A stretch of DNA of 64,000 nt from Nocardioides immobilis (GTDB lineage Bacteria; Actinomycetota; Actinomycetes; Propionibacteriales; Nocardioidaceae). The translations under genes and the position numbers were made by a program. Positions 7,704-15,924 of this stretch are shown one piece after another. The DNA lies in the NCBI RefSeq assembly GCF_003515065.1, contig NZ_QXGH01000010.1, positions 310,001 to 374,000 of the forward strand, read 5' to 3'. The number at the start of each line of letters is the position of its first letter. Within the stretch, counting starts at the first letter, position 1. The notes below the pieces were generated by a model, which ran no database searches, was not told the origin of the DNA, and worked only from the letters and a program-made list of their open reading frames with translations.

Positions 7704-8747
7704 ATGACCGACACTCTCACCCGGCCCCACTCGCCTCCCGTCCCGGGTCCGGGCGCCGAGCGTCGAGCGAGTCTGCTGGCAACGATGGCTGGCGCCGTCC
7801 TACTGATCGTGGCGGCGGCCGTGCCAGCACTGACCGACTTCTCCACGACGTATCTGATGGCCTACGTCCTCATCGTCGCGCTGCTGGGGCTCTCCCTGCA
7901 CCTCTTGATGGGGCTGATGGGGACCTTCTCTCTCGGACAGGCTGCCCTGTTCGGCACAGGTGCATACGCGGCGGTCGTTGTCTCCGAGGACGTCGGCCTC
8001 GACGGTGCGATCGGGTTCGTCCTGGTCGCGGCCATCGGGGCCCTCCTCGGGTTGGTGATGGGCGCAGTGACCCTGCGGGTCAGTGACCTCTACCTTGCGC
8101 TGACGACCCTGGCGATTGGATACATCCTCGAGAACGTCGTCCGCAACACGGACTGGCTCGGTGGGTCACAAGGACTAACCGGGTTCTACATCACGTTCTT
8201 CGGAAGGTCGCTCGACGATCCCCGCCTGCTGTGCTGGATCGGCCTGGGTGTGCTGACGCTGTTCATGATCATGATCTCCAGCATGCGCCGCAGCAAGATC
8301 GGCCGGGCGTTCATGGCGGTCCGCGAGAGCCCGATCGCCGCGCGCAGTATCGGTGTGGACGCCCGACGCTACAAGCTGTTGGGCTTCGCTATGGCCGGGG
8401 CGTTCTCGGCGATCGCGGGCGCCCTCTACAGCGCGTGGTCGCTGGTCGTGAACCCCTCAGTCTTCAGCATCGACCTGACGTTGTCGGTGCTCGCGATCGC
8501 CATCGTCGGCGGACTTCGATCGATGCCCGGGATCCTCGTGGTGGCCGCGCTGCTCACCTACTTCCGCAACTCCGCAGCGGACTTCGGGGTGGCTGACTAC
8601 GTCCTGCTCGTCTACGGCGCGCTCATCGTCCTCAGCCTGCGCTTCCTCCCGCTCGGGCTGGGCGGGCTGACGGGCTCACGGGCTGTCGCTCGCGTGCGGC
8701 GGCTCGTCGCGCACCGCTCTCGCTCCCGGGGCGGAGGAAGGGCATGA
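7704..8747 (+). CDS. livM: Branched-chain-type ABC transporter permease LivM
   Basis: This 347-residue inner-membrane permease is LivM-like, with about 8-9 hydrophobic segments. It carries the family signatures LLGLSLHLLMGLMGTFSLGQ near the N-terminus and the cytoplasmic loop FMAVRESPIAARSIGVD, which contacts the ATPases. ATG 7704 lies 7 bases after the livJ-like stop. The C-terminal basic tail (VARVRRLVAHRSRSRGGGRA) overlaps the start of livG by four bases. The longer upstream frame runs through the livJ coding sequence and is rejected. Confidence 0.92.
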   Translation: MTDTLTRPHSPPVPGPGAERRASLLATMAGAVLLIVAAAVPALTDFSTTYLMAYVLIVALLGLSLHLLMGLMGTFSLGQAALFGTGAYAAVVVSEDVGLDGAIGFVLVAAIGALLGLVMGAVTLRVSDLYLALTTLAIGYILENVVRNTDWLGGSQGLTGFYITFFGRSLDDPRLLCWIGLGVLTLFMIMISSMRRSKIGRAFMAVRESPIAARSIGVDARRYKLLGFAMAGAFSAIAGALYSAWSLVVNPSVFSIDLTLSVLAIAIVGGLRSMPGILVVAALLTYFRNSAADFGVADYVLLVYGALIVLSLRFLPLGLGGLTGSRAVARVRRLVAHRSRSRGGGRA

Positions 8748-9514
8748 CCGCACTTCTCGAGGCCACCGGCCTGATCCGACGGTGGGGCGGCCTCACGGCG
8801 GTCGACCGGGTCGACGTCTCCGTCGCCCAAGGATCGCTGCACGGACTGATCGGACCCAACGGCGCCGGCAAGACCACCTTGGTCAACATGATCACCGGCG
8901 TCGACCGCATCGACGACGGCCGCGTCAGGTTCCAAGGCGACGACGTCACGGGACTCGCCTCGCATCGACTCGCATCGAAGGGTATGGCACGTACGTTCCA
9001 GACCTCGCAGCTGTTCGAGGACGAGAGCGTCATCGACAACGTGATGGCCGGCAGACACGGCCACATCCGATACCGCTTCCCGCACACCCTCTTCTACACA
9101 CCGCGCGTCGTTCGCGAGGAGCGGGGCCACCGGACCGAGGTGTACGCCGTCCTGCGAGAGCTCGACCTCGCCGAGGACGCGCACCGGCAGGTGGCAGAGT
9201 TGTCCTACGGACGTCGCCGCCTCGTCGAGCTCGCCCGTGCGATCGCCAGCCAGCCGACCCTGCTCGTCCTCGACGAGCCCGCGGCGGGTCTTCCTGGGTC
9301 CGACGTGGACGTGCTCGGTGATGTCCTGCGGAGGCTCCGGGACAGCGGCTACACGATCCTCGTGATCGAGCACAACATCGGACTCCTCATGACCATCTGC
9401 GACCGGATGACGGTCCTCAGCGAGGGCAAGGTCATCGCCGACGGCGTCCCCGCCGTCGTTCGCGAATCGCCCGAGGTGATCGAGGCCTACCTCGGAAGGA
9501 ACGACGATGCTTGA
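8744..9514 (+). CDS. livG: ABC transporter ATP-binding protein LivG
   Basis: This 256-residue ATPase of the transporter has Walker A GPNGAGKT (residues 37-44), ABC signature LSYGRRR (153-159, usual form LSYGQQR) and Walker B LLVLDEPAAGL (173-183). The H-loop is in VIEHNI. ATG 8744 overlaps the livM stop (ATGA) and its end overlaps livF by 8 bases, showing translational coupling. Confidence 0.94.
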   Translation: MTALLEATGLIRRWGGLTAVDRVDVSVAQGSLHGLIGPNGAGKTTLVNMITGVDRIDDGRVRFQGDDVTGLASHRLASKGMARTFQTSQLFEDESVIDNVMAGRHGHIRYRFPHTLFYTPRVVREERGHRTEVYAVLRELDLAEDAHRQVAELSYGRRRLVELARAIASQPTLLVLDEPAAGLPGSDVDVLGDVLRRLRDSGYTILVIEHNIGLLMTICDRMTVLSEGKVIADGVPAVVRESPEVIEAYLGRNDDA

Positions 9515-10223
9515 ACTCACGCACGCCCGCATCGGATACGGACCGGTCACCGTCGTGGGGGACCTCAACCTGACCGTCGGTGACGGAGAATCCGTCTTCC
9601 TGATCGGCCCCAACGGGGCGGGAAAGTCCACAACTCTACGAGGCATCAGCGGTCTCAACGGACTCCAGGCGGGCACGATGACGTGGGACGGCCAGGACAT
9701 CACCCACCTTCCGGCAAGTCGTCGCGCTGCCCGCGGAATCGCCGTGGTGCCCGAAGGGCGCCACGTGTTTACGCAGTTGACGGTGCAGGAGAACCTCGAG
9801 GTGGCCGCGCGCGCTGTGAACCGCGCCGCAGTGCGTGAACGGATCGACGAGGTCTTCGACCTCTTTCCCCGGCTGCGGGAGAGACAGCACTCGTTCGGGG
9901 GACTGCTCTCCGGTGGCGAGCAACAGATGCTCGCGATCGGGCGCGCACTCGCCCAGCGGCCGCGCCTGCTCATCATCGACGAACTGTCGCTCGGGCTGGC
10001 GCCGGTGATCTATCAGCACGTCGGCGAGACCGTGCGTGAGCTCGCCGCAGGCGGACTGAGCGTGCTCCTCGTCGAGCAGAACGCGCGACTAGCGATGCGA
10101 ATCTGCAGCCGCGGCTACCTGCTCGCACACGGCGAAGTCGTCCTCGCAGGCACCGTCGAAGAGCTGGAGCGGACCGACGAGATGCGTGACCTGTACCTCG
10201 GTGGACTCGGAAAGGTCGGCTGA
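9507..10223 (+). CDS. livF: ABC transporter ATP-binding protein LivF
   Basis: This is the second ATPase of the transporter, 238 residues. Walker A is GPNGAGKS (34-41), then VVPEGRHVF, which is typical of LivF, signature LSGGEQ (134-139) and Walker B LLIIDELSLGL (154-164). The start overlaps livG and the stop lies 2 bases before livH. Confidence 0.94.
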   Translation: MLELTHARIGYGPVTVVGDLNLTVGDGESVFLIGPNGAGKSTTLRGISGLNGLQAGTMTWDGQDITHLPASRRAARGIAVVPEGRHVFTQLTVQENLEVAARAVNRAAVRERIDEVFDLFPRLRERQHSFGGLLSGGEQQMLAIGRALAQRPRLLIIDELSLGLAPVIYQHVGETVRELAAGGLSVLLVEQNARLAMRICSRGYLLAHGEVVLAGTVEELERTDEMRDLYLGGLGKVG

Positions 10224-10225
10224 CC

Positions 10226-11092
10226 TTGGAAACGTTCGTGCTCCTCCTCGCCGGCGGACTCGTGACCGGTTCGATCTACGCCTTGGTCGCCGCCGGCTAT
10301 GCGGTGCTGTACACCGCTACCGGATTTGTGAACTTCGCACTCGGTGCACAGGCGATGGTCGCCGGATACCTCACCTACGTCTGGTTCGACACGCTTCCCG
10401 TCATGCTGCGGATCGTGATCGCCCTGGCCGGCAGTGTCGTGCTGTCGGTCCTGTCGTGGGTGCTCATCTACCGCCGTGTCGCCGAGAAGGACATCCTCGC
10501 CGCTGTCATCATGTCGTTCGGATTCTCGATTGTTCTGGCCGAGGTCGTACAGCTCGCCGCGGGCGGAATCCCACGGCCCGCGCGCAGCCCGGCGGGCACC
10601 GAGGCGCACACGCTCGGGCCTCTGTCGATTTCGAGTCACAGCGTCACGGTGCTCGTGGTGAGCGCAATCTTGTTCACGCTGCTCGGTCTCGCCCTCTCGA
10701 GCCGGGGCGGACTGGCGATCCGCGCCATGTTCCAGGACAAGGAGATGGCAGAGACGATTGGCATCCCGACGAACCGAGTCACGCTGTGGCTCTTCGCAGT
10801 GTCGGGCATCTTCGCCGCAGCCGCCGGAATCCTCGCGGCGCCGATCCTGTCACTGAGTCCTCACATGGGGACGCGCCTTGCCCTCATCGCATTCGTCGGG
10901 GCGGTCCTCGGCGGACTCGGCACGATCCGCAGCGCCATTGCCGGCTCCGTGCTCCTGGGTCTCCTCGAAGCCTTCTTCGCCGGCTACATCTCTGCGGACT
11001 GGCGAGCGACCCTGGTGTTCGGCGTCTTCATCGTCGTGCTCGTGGCGAAACCAACCGGCGTTCTCGGTCGGGTGGCAGCGGTGAAGGTGTGA
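10226..11092 (+). CDS. livH: Branched-chain-type ABC transporter permease LivH
   Basis: This 288-residue LivH-type permease has about 8 membrane segments and the family motifs GLVTGSIYALVAAGYAVLY at the N-terminus and a conserved GLGTIRSAIAGSVLLGLLEA near the C-terminus. TTG at 10226 is the only start compatible with the tight spacing after livF. In most liv operons livH precedes livM; here it closes the transporter block and is followed 1 base later by the MmgE/PrpD gene. Confidence 0.92.
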   Translation: METFVLLLAGGLVTGSIYALVAAGYAVLYTATGFVNFALGAQAMVAGYLTYVWFDTLPVMLRIVIALAGSVVLSVLSWVLIYRRVAEKDILAAVIMSFGFSIVLAEVVQLAAGGIPRPARSPAGTEAHTLGPLSISSHSVTVLVVSAILFTLLGLALSSRGGLAIRAMFQDKEMAETIGIPTNRVTLWLFAVSGIFAAAAGILAAPILSLSPHMGTRLALIAFVGAVLGGLGTIRSAIAGSVLLGLLEAFFAGYISADWRATLVFGVFIVVLVAKPTGVLGRVAAVKV

Positions 11093-11093
11093 C

Positions 11094-12416
11094 ATGAGCC
11101 AATCAAGGACAGCCGCCCTGGGAGCGTTCGTCGCCGAGCTCAAGATCGACGACATCCCAGACGACGTCATGGAGACCGCACGCATCGCACTGACCCACAA
11201 CCTGTCCGTGGCGGCGGCGGGCGACCGGCTCGCTGAGGTCGCTGCACGGTGGGCGAGCCATCGACGAGGCGGCCGGGGTGCGCGGGCCTTCGTGTCGGGC
11301 CGCGAACTCGCACCCCCGGATGCCGCCTTCGTGAACGGGTGGCTCATCCATGCTCGAGCACAAGACGACACCTACTTTCCCGGCCTCACGCATGTCGGCG
11401 CAGCAACGACCCCCGCGGTCCTCGCTCTCGCAGAAGCGGAAGGCCTAGCACTGCGCGAGGTGCTAACGGCGATCGTCGCAGGGTATGAGGTGGCAGCGAC
11501 CGTCAGCCGCGTCGCCGCCGCGTCGACCACTGCCCACGGCTTTCGCGGCAGCGGCATCTACGGCGTATTCGGCGCCGCCGCCGGCTCGGCTCTGCTTCTC
11601 GGGCTCGACGCCGCAGGTTGCGCCCATGCTGTCGGCATCGCGGCCTCGATGGCGGCCGGTACCAACCAGACATGGGTCGACGGGTCGAATGAGTGGCAGA
11701 TGCAACTCGGCGCGGCGTCCCGCTCCGGTATGGAGGCCGCCCTCCTCGCCTACAGCGGCGCGACAGGCTCCACAGGTGCTCTCGAGGGCAGCAGTGGCTT
11801 CTTCAACGCATTCGCCAGAGACTCCGCCCTCGCTGAAGAGGTTGGTGAAGGGCTCGGGAGCCGGTGGGCGACCCGAGAGGTGAGCTTCAAGGCCCACCCC
11901 GTGTGCGCCATCTTGCAAGCTCCTGTCACCGCAGCAGCCGCGCTCGCCTGCACGCGGGCCGAGATCTCCGCAGCGACGCTGACTCTCACGCCGGCGGAGG
12001 CGCAGTACCCGGGCACGGACGGGGTTCCGCCGTTCGAGGACGCTGGTGCCGCCCTGATGAGCGCGCCCTATTGTGTCGCGACCGCGCTCACCCGGGGTGG
12101 CGTGACGGTCGACGACCTCTTCCGGTCGGCCGAGCCGGAGCGGATCGACACGACACGTCGCGTCAGGGTCGTCGCGGATCCGCATCTGGCACCTCGCCAA
12201 TTCGTCCTCGAGGTGACCTGGACCGACGGTCGTTGGGTACGCCTCGTCGGCGACGGCAGCACCGCGGCGTGGGGCCGTGACGATCTGAGCGCCAGTCTGT
12301 CTCGGCTCCAGCAGGAAGTGGCGGACGGCATCGACCTGACGGTTCTGGTCGAATGCGTCTTCGGCTCGCTCGACGCCCCTGCCGCCGATCTCGTGGGTGC
12401 CGTCGTGGCGCCGTGA
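11094..12416 (+). CDS. MmgE/PrpD family protein
   Basis: This 440-residue protein belongs to the family of 2-methylcitrate dehydratase, cis-aconitate decarboxylase and related lyases or epimerases. The family-typical segments AHGFRGSGIYGVFGAAAGSA and FKAHPVCAILQAPVTAAAAL are present, along with the NGWLIHARAQDD active-site region. Members act on carboxylated substrates without cofactors; the actual reaction cannot be assigned here. It is translationally linked to livH and precedes an acyl-CoA dehydrogenase, so it probably acts on the imported substrate or an early acid or CoA derivative. Confidence 0.85.
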   Translation: MSQSRTAALGAFVAELKIDDIPDDVMETARIALTHNLSVAAAGDRLAEVAARWASHRRGGRGARAFVSGRELAPPDAAFVNGWLIHARAQDDTYFPGLTHVGAATTPAVLALAEAEGLALREVLTAIVAGYEVAATVSRVAAASTTAHGFRGSGIYGVFGAAAGSALLLGLDAAGCAHAVGIAASMAAGTNQTWVDGSNEWQMQLGAASRSGMEAALLAYSGATGSTGALEGSSGFFNAFARDSALAEEVGEGLGSRWATREVSFKAHPVCAILQAPVTAAAALACTRAEISAATLTLTPAEAQYPGTDGVPPFEDAGAALMSAPYCVATALTRGGVTVDDLFRSAEPERIDTTRRVRVVADPHLAPRQFVLEVTWTDGRWVRLVGDGSTAAWGRDDLSASLSRLQQEVADGIDLTVLVECVFGSLDAPAADLVGAVVAP

Positions 12417-12506
12417 CCGGGGCGGCCAGCATTCGCCGCCGCGCTCGCCGCCAGAACCCAGCCCTCGCCCAACACCACCCCCATCGACAAACCGAAGGAC
12501 ACTGAA

Positions 12507-13667
12507 ATGGACTTCTCCCTGACGCCCGAGCTCGCCGACTTCCAGCGCCACCTGCACTCGTGGGTCGACAGCAAGCTGCCGAAGGCGGCAGCGCGCGAGT
12601 GGGAGGCGCGCGAGCACGAATACCCGGTCGAGCTCTGGGACCTGATGGCCGAACAAGGGCTGCACGCCGTCGGTTTGCCGGAAGAGTACGGAGGCTCTGG
12701 GGTCGACGTGCTCTCCCAGGTCATCATCGGTCGGGAGCTGTCGCGCACGCTCGGTGGGCTCGTCTGGATTTGGGGTCTGTCGTCGTTCTGCGCTCGATCC
12801 ATCGCCGAGTCGGGGTCGGAGGCCTTGAAGGCCGACCTGCTGCCACGTCTCGCCGGAGGCGAGATCAAGATCGCGATTGCCGTGACCGAGCCGTCCGGCG
12901 GAACCGACCTGCTCGGCAGCATGCGTACCACAGCGCGCAAGGTCGAGGGCGGGTGGCTGGTCCGGGGCCAAAAGATCTGGTCCACCGCGGCTCACGTTTC
13001 CGACTACCTCCTCGTCCTCGCGAAGTCCGACCCGGACGCCGAACGGCCGAGTCGCGGGATGACGTTGTTCCTGATCCCCAATCCGTCGAAGGGGCTGGAG
13101 ATCCGTCAGATCCCCAAGCTCGGGATGCGGGCCGTCGGGTCCTGCGAAGTCTTCCTCGACGATGTTTTCGTGCCGGATGAGTACATCGTCGGCGACGTGC
13201 ACGACGGATGGCGGGGCATCCTGACCAGCCTGAACAACGAGCGCATCATCGTCTCCTCCCTCTGCCTCGGCGTCCTCGACGGCGTGCTGGAGGACGCGGT
13301 CCAGTACATGAAGGAGCGTCACGCCTTCGGCCGGCCGATCGGCCAGTTCCAGGCCCTGCAGCACTACGTCGCCGACATGGCGATGTGGCAGATGCAGAGC
13401 GAGCTCGCGATCTATCGAGCCGCCTGGCTGCAGCAGACCGGCCAGGACGTAGGAACCGCGGCGACCATGGCGAAGGTGATCGCCTCGGACTATGCCACCA
13501 AGGCTGCCGACCTCGGCATCCAGATCCTCGGCGGCATGGGCTACGCCCAGGAGACGGACATGCAGAGGTACTGGCGCGACGTCCGCCTCTACCGGATCGG
13601 GCCGATCACGAACGAGATGGGCAAAAATCTCATCGCAGAGTCCTTTGGCCTGGGTCGGTCATTCTGA
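12507..13667 (+). CDS. Acyl-CoA dehydrogenase family protein, canonical catalytic Glu position not conserved
   Basis: This FAD-dependent acyl-CoA dehydrogenase is 386 residues, usual length. Family motifs are clear: AVTEPSGGTD, the substrate/FAD segment GQKIWSTAAHVSDYLLV, and the C-terminal QILGGMGYAQETDMQRYWRD. In medium-chain enzymes the catalytic Glu is in YxIYEGT. Here the aligned stretch is YRIGPIT (residues 362-368), placing Pro366 where Glu would be. Some subfamilies use a Glu elsewhere in the sequence, so activity is not excluded. ATG 12507 is preceded by GAAGGACACTGAA. It is the last gene of the transporter operon, with a 90-base gap after the PrpD gene. Confidence 0.9.
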   Translation: MDFSLTPELADFQRHLHSWVDSKLPKAAAREWEAREHEYPVELWDLMAEQGLHAVGLPEEYGGSGVDVLSQVIIGRELSRTLGGLVWIWGLSSFCARSIAESGSEALKADLLPRLAGGEIKIAIAVTEPSGGTDLLGSMRTTARKVEGGWLVRGQKIWSTAAHVSDYLLVLAKSDPDAERPSRGMTLFLIPNPSKGLEIRQIPKLGMRAVGSCEVFLDDVFVPDEYIVGDVHDGWRGILTSLNNERIIVSSLCLGVLDGVLEDAVQYMKERHAFGRPIGQFQALQHYVADMAMWQMQSELAIYRAAWLQQTGQDVGTAATMAKVIASDYATKAADLGIQILGGMGYAQETDMQRYWRDVRLYRIGPITNEMGKNLIAESFGLGRSF

Positions 13668-14003
13668 ATGACCGGCACGAAGGGTGCCGTGCGCCCGCGC
13701 ACATGGATCCTCACCCCACGCCATCGGACGGCCCGGTGAGCAGGATCTGGGCCGCACAATCACGTCCGGTGATCGATCATGGTCGCATGGGAAGCTCGCG
13801 ACCCGTTCGCCTCGCCCTGGCGGCGGTCGTTGCTGCGGTAGGCGGCGCCAGTCGTCGGTCGGCACACGCCGAACACTGCCCTGGGCCGTTCGAGGGCCAC
13901 GAGCGTCTGCCTCGCGTTCCTTCGGTTGGCGTCCTTCCGCACTCGCCGCCGGGAAGACTCCGCAAGACGGATCTGCCGGCGCTTCTTGAGGAGGTCAACG
14001 CAA
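13668..14003. other. Intergenic region with a weak hairpin
   Basis: A short stem (GGCAC/GTGCC around 13674-13688) immediately follows the acyl-CoA dehydrogenase gene and could help termination. Frames inside are arginine-rich and lack homology. GAGGAGGT at 13988-13995 is the ribosome binding site of the next gene. Confidence 0.4.
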
Positions 14004-15023
14004 GTGCTTGAGTCGCCGCCCGCGCGCATGCGGGCATGGATGTTCGAACGCACCGGGAACCCTCGCGAGGTGCTCGCCCTCCGGGACCTTCCGGTACCTC
14101 AACCCAGTCCTGGACAGGTGCTGGTCCGGGTCCGGGCGGCCTCGGTCAACTTCTCCGACGCCCTCATCGTCCGCGGTACCTACCAGCTCCGTCCACCGTT
14201 GCCGGCGGTCGCCGGGATGGAGGTTGCCGGGGAAACGCTAGGTGACGACCCGGCCACCGGCCTTTCGGCCGGCACACGTGTCGCGGGTCTGACGACCGGA
14301 CTGGTCGGGGCCTTCGCCGAGTACGCGGTGCTTGATCGGGCCAGTGTCTTCGCCCCACCGCCGAGCTACAGCTACCCGGAGGCCGCCTGCTTCCCCGTTG
14401 CGTTCCAGACGGCGTGGTTCGCCGTGCACGTCCGCGGCCGGGTCAGGGCGGGGGATGTCGTCCTCGTGCACGCGGCTGCCGGCGGCGTCGGGCTCGCCGC
14501 GGTGCAGCTCGCGCATGCCGCTGGCGCGCGGGTCATCGGAATTGTCGGGGACGAGGCGAAACGCGAGGTCGCGAAAGCGGCCGGATGCGCGGAGGTTCTG
14601 CTGCGCGGCGGGGACGACCTCGTCGGGCGCGTCAAGGAGACCGCGGGAGGCTCAGTCCACGTCGTGGTCGACCCGGTCGGCGGTGCTGCACATGCCGTCT
14701 CCGAGCGTGTGGTCGGCTTCGACGGCCGGATCGTGATCGTGGGATTCGCCAGTGGGCAGGTACCGGCGGTGAGGGCCGACCTCGCGATGGTCAAGAATTA
14801 CTCCGTCGTCGGGCTGCATTGGGGGCTGTACCGCGACAAAGCGCCCGACGTTGTCGTTGAGGAGTACCAGCGGCTCGTTGCGGTCGTGGGTGAGGCAGGG
14901 ATTCGCCCTGTGGTTTCGAGCGTCGTCTCTTTCGCGTGCGTGCCCGAGGCGGTGGCCGCCGTTGAGTCCGGCCAAACTGCTGGCCGAGTGGCGGTCGACC
15001 TGGGCCTTCCGACGCCTGCTTGA
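14004..15023 (+). CDS. NADPH:quinone oxidoreductase-like MDR family protein
   Basis: This 339-residue medium-chain dehydrogenase/reductase is of the zinc-free quinone oxidoreductase type. The N-terminal GroES-like domain has VRVRAASVNFSDALIVRG and PAVAGMEVAGET. The Rossmann domain has VLVHAAAGGVGLAAVQLAHA (AAxGGVGxxAxQ nucleotide motif). No structural-zinc cysteine loop is present. Family members reduce quinones, enones or enoyl-CoAs with NADPH. GTG 14004 is chosen for its strong GAGGAGGT site 8 bases upstream. It may be monocistronic: the next operon has its own operator. Confidence 0.88.
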   Translation: MLESPPARMRAWMFERTGNPREVLALRDLPVPQPSPGQVLVRVRAASVNFSDALIVRGTYQLRPPLPAVAGMEVAGETLGDDPATGLSAGTRVAGLTTGLVGAFAEYAVLDRASVFAPPPSYSYPEAACFPVAFQTAWFAVHVRGRVRAGDVVLVHAAAGGVGLAAVQLAHAAGARVIGIVGDEAKREVAKAAGCAEVLLRGGDDLVGRVKETAGGSVHVVVDPVGGAAHAVSERVVGFDGRIVIVGFASGQVPAVRADLAMVKNYSVVGLHWGLYRDKAPDVVVEEYQRLVAVVGEAGIRPVVSSVVSFACVPEAVAAVESGQTAGRVAVDLGLPTPA

Positions 15024-15058
15024 CGGCGCGTAGTGGGCGGACTAGTGTCCGTGGGTAT

Positions 15059-15076
15059 CGACCGACTAGTCGGTCG
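15059..15076. promoter_or_regulatory. TetR-type operator copy E, perfect 18-bp palindrome
   Basis: CGACCGACTAGTCGGTCG is an exact palindrome, 45-62 bases before the start of the crotonase gene that heads the large dehydrogenase-complex operon. It is one of the two perfect copies in the window and defines the consensus. Confidence 0.8.
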
Positions 15077-15120
15077 GGCTAGAAGGAGGCGTGTGCGGTG
15101 GCGGATGGTCAAGGAGTCAG

Positions 15121-15924
15121 ATGATGAGTGATGCTCGGATCGAGTTGGAACTGCGGCCAGGGGCTGCGCTGCTGACGCTGAACCGGCCAGAGCGCCTCAA
15201 CGCGCTCGACCCGCAGATGCTCGAAGAGCTGTTGGAGGCTCTGGGGACCGTGGCGCGCAGTGAGACCAATGCGCTGGTGCTCACGGGCCGCGGCCGGCTC
15301 TTCTCGGCGGGCGTCGATCTTGACACCCCCTTCTTCATGGAGCATGTCGACGACTCGTCCGTGTACTCGGGCAAGCGCCTGCTGGACTGGCAACACGAGG
15401 TCATCGAGGCGATCTACAACCTGCCGATCCCGACGATCGCTGCACTAAACGGCGACGCCTGCGGTGGTGGCGGTCTGGGACTGGCGATGGCCTGCGACCT
15501 GCGGTTCGCGGTGGCCGACGCGCGATTCTGGATGGTCCCCGGAGCACTCGACGTGGTGCAAGACTTCGGACTGTCCTGGCTGGTCCAGCGTCAGGTAGGT
15601 CCGTCCCGCGCGCTCCACATGGCATTGATGGGCTATCGCGTGACGGCCGAGGAAGCCAGGCACTGGGGCCTTGTCAACGAGGTGTTCGCAGACGCCGACG
15701 CTCTCAAGGCGGCGGTCGACGCGGTCCTCGGCCGGCTGAGCGAGCAGGGACCCGACGCCGTGCGAATGCTCAAGACGGTTGTCCGCCTCGGCGCGACCTC
15801 GAGCCTGCACGAGCAACTCCAGGTCGAGGCGATCGCGAACGGACTGGCATTCCAGTCCGCGGAGTTCACCGCCAAGAAGAAGGCCTACCTCACCAAGCTT
15901 GGAGCAGACCGTGATCGTGGCTGA
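15121..15924 (+). CDS. Enoyl-CoA hydratase/isomerase (crotonase) family protein
   Basis: This 267-residue crotonase-fold protein has an oxyanion-hole segment GRLFSAGVDLDTPF and the second motif NGDACGGGGLGLAMACDLRFA. The region holding catalytic Glu residues in classical hydratases (GALDVVQDFGLSWLVQRQVG) is divergent, so it may be an isomerase, hydrolase or ring-cleaving crotonase rather than a simple hydratase. ATG 15121 follows CAAGGAGTCAG; a second ATG is directly adjacent. It is the first gene of the operon under operator E. Confidence 0.88.
   Translation: MMSDARIELELRPGAALLTLNRPERLNALDPQMLEELLEALGTVARSETNALVLTGRGRLFSAGVDLDTPFFMEHVDDSSVYSGKRLLDWQHEVIEAIYNLPIPTIAALNGDACGGGGLGLAMACDLRFAVADARFWMVPGALDVVQDFGLSWLVQRQVGPSRALHMALMGYRVTAEEARHWGLVNEVFADADALKAAVDAVLGRLSEQGPDAVRMLKTVVRLGATSSLHEQLQVEAIANGLAFQSAEFTAKKKAYLTKLGADRDRG

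Noticed and set aside
6656-7846. 396-codon minus-strand frame opposite the livJ-like gene
   Set aside because: The plus strand has a lipobox and full binding-protein similarity; the antisense frame has none.
11463-13364. 633-codon open frame on the minus strand opposite the PrpD and acyl-CoA dehydrogenase genes
   Set aside because: It is antisense to two genes with clear family motifs, has no homology and reflects third-codon GC bias.
13684-13989. 101-codon plus-strand frame before the quinone oxidoreductase gene
   Set aside because: It is Arg/Ser-rich, has no ribosome binding site and no recognisable family.
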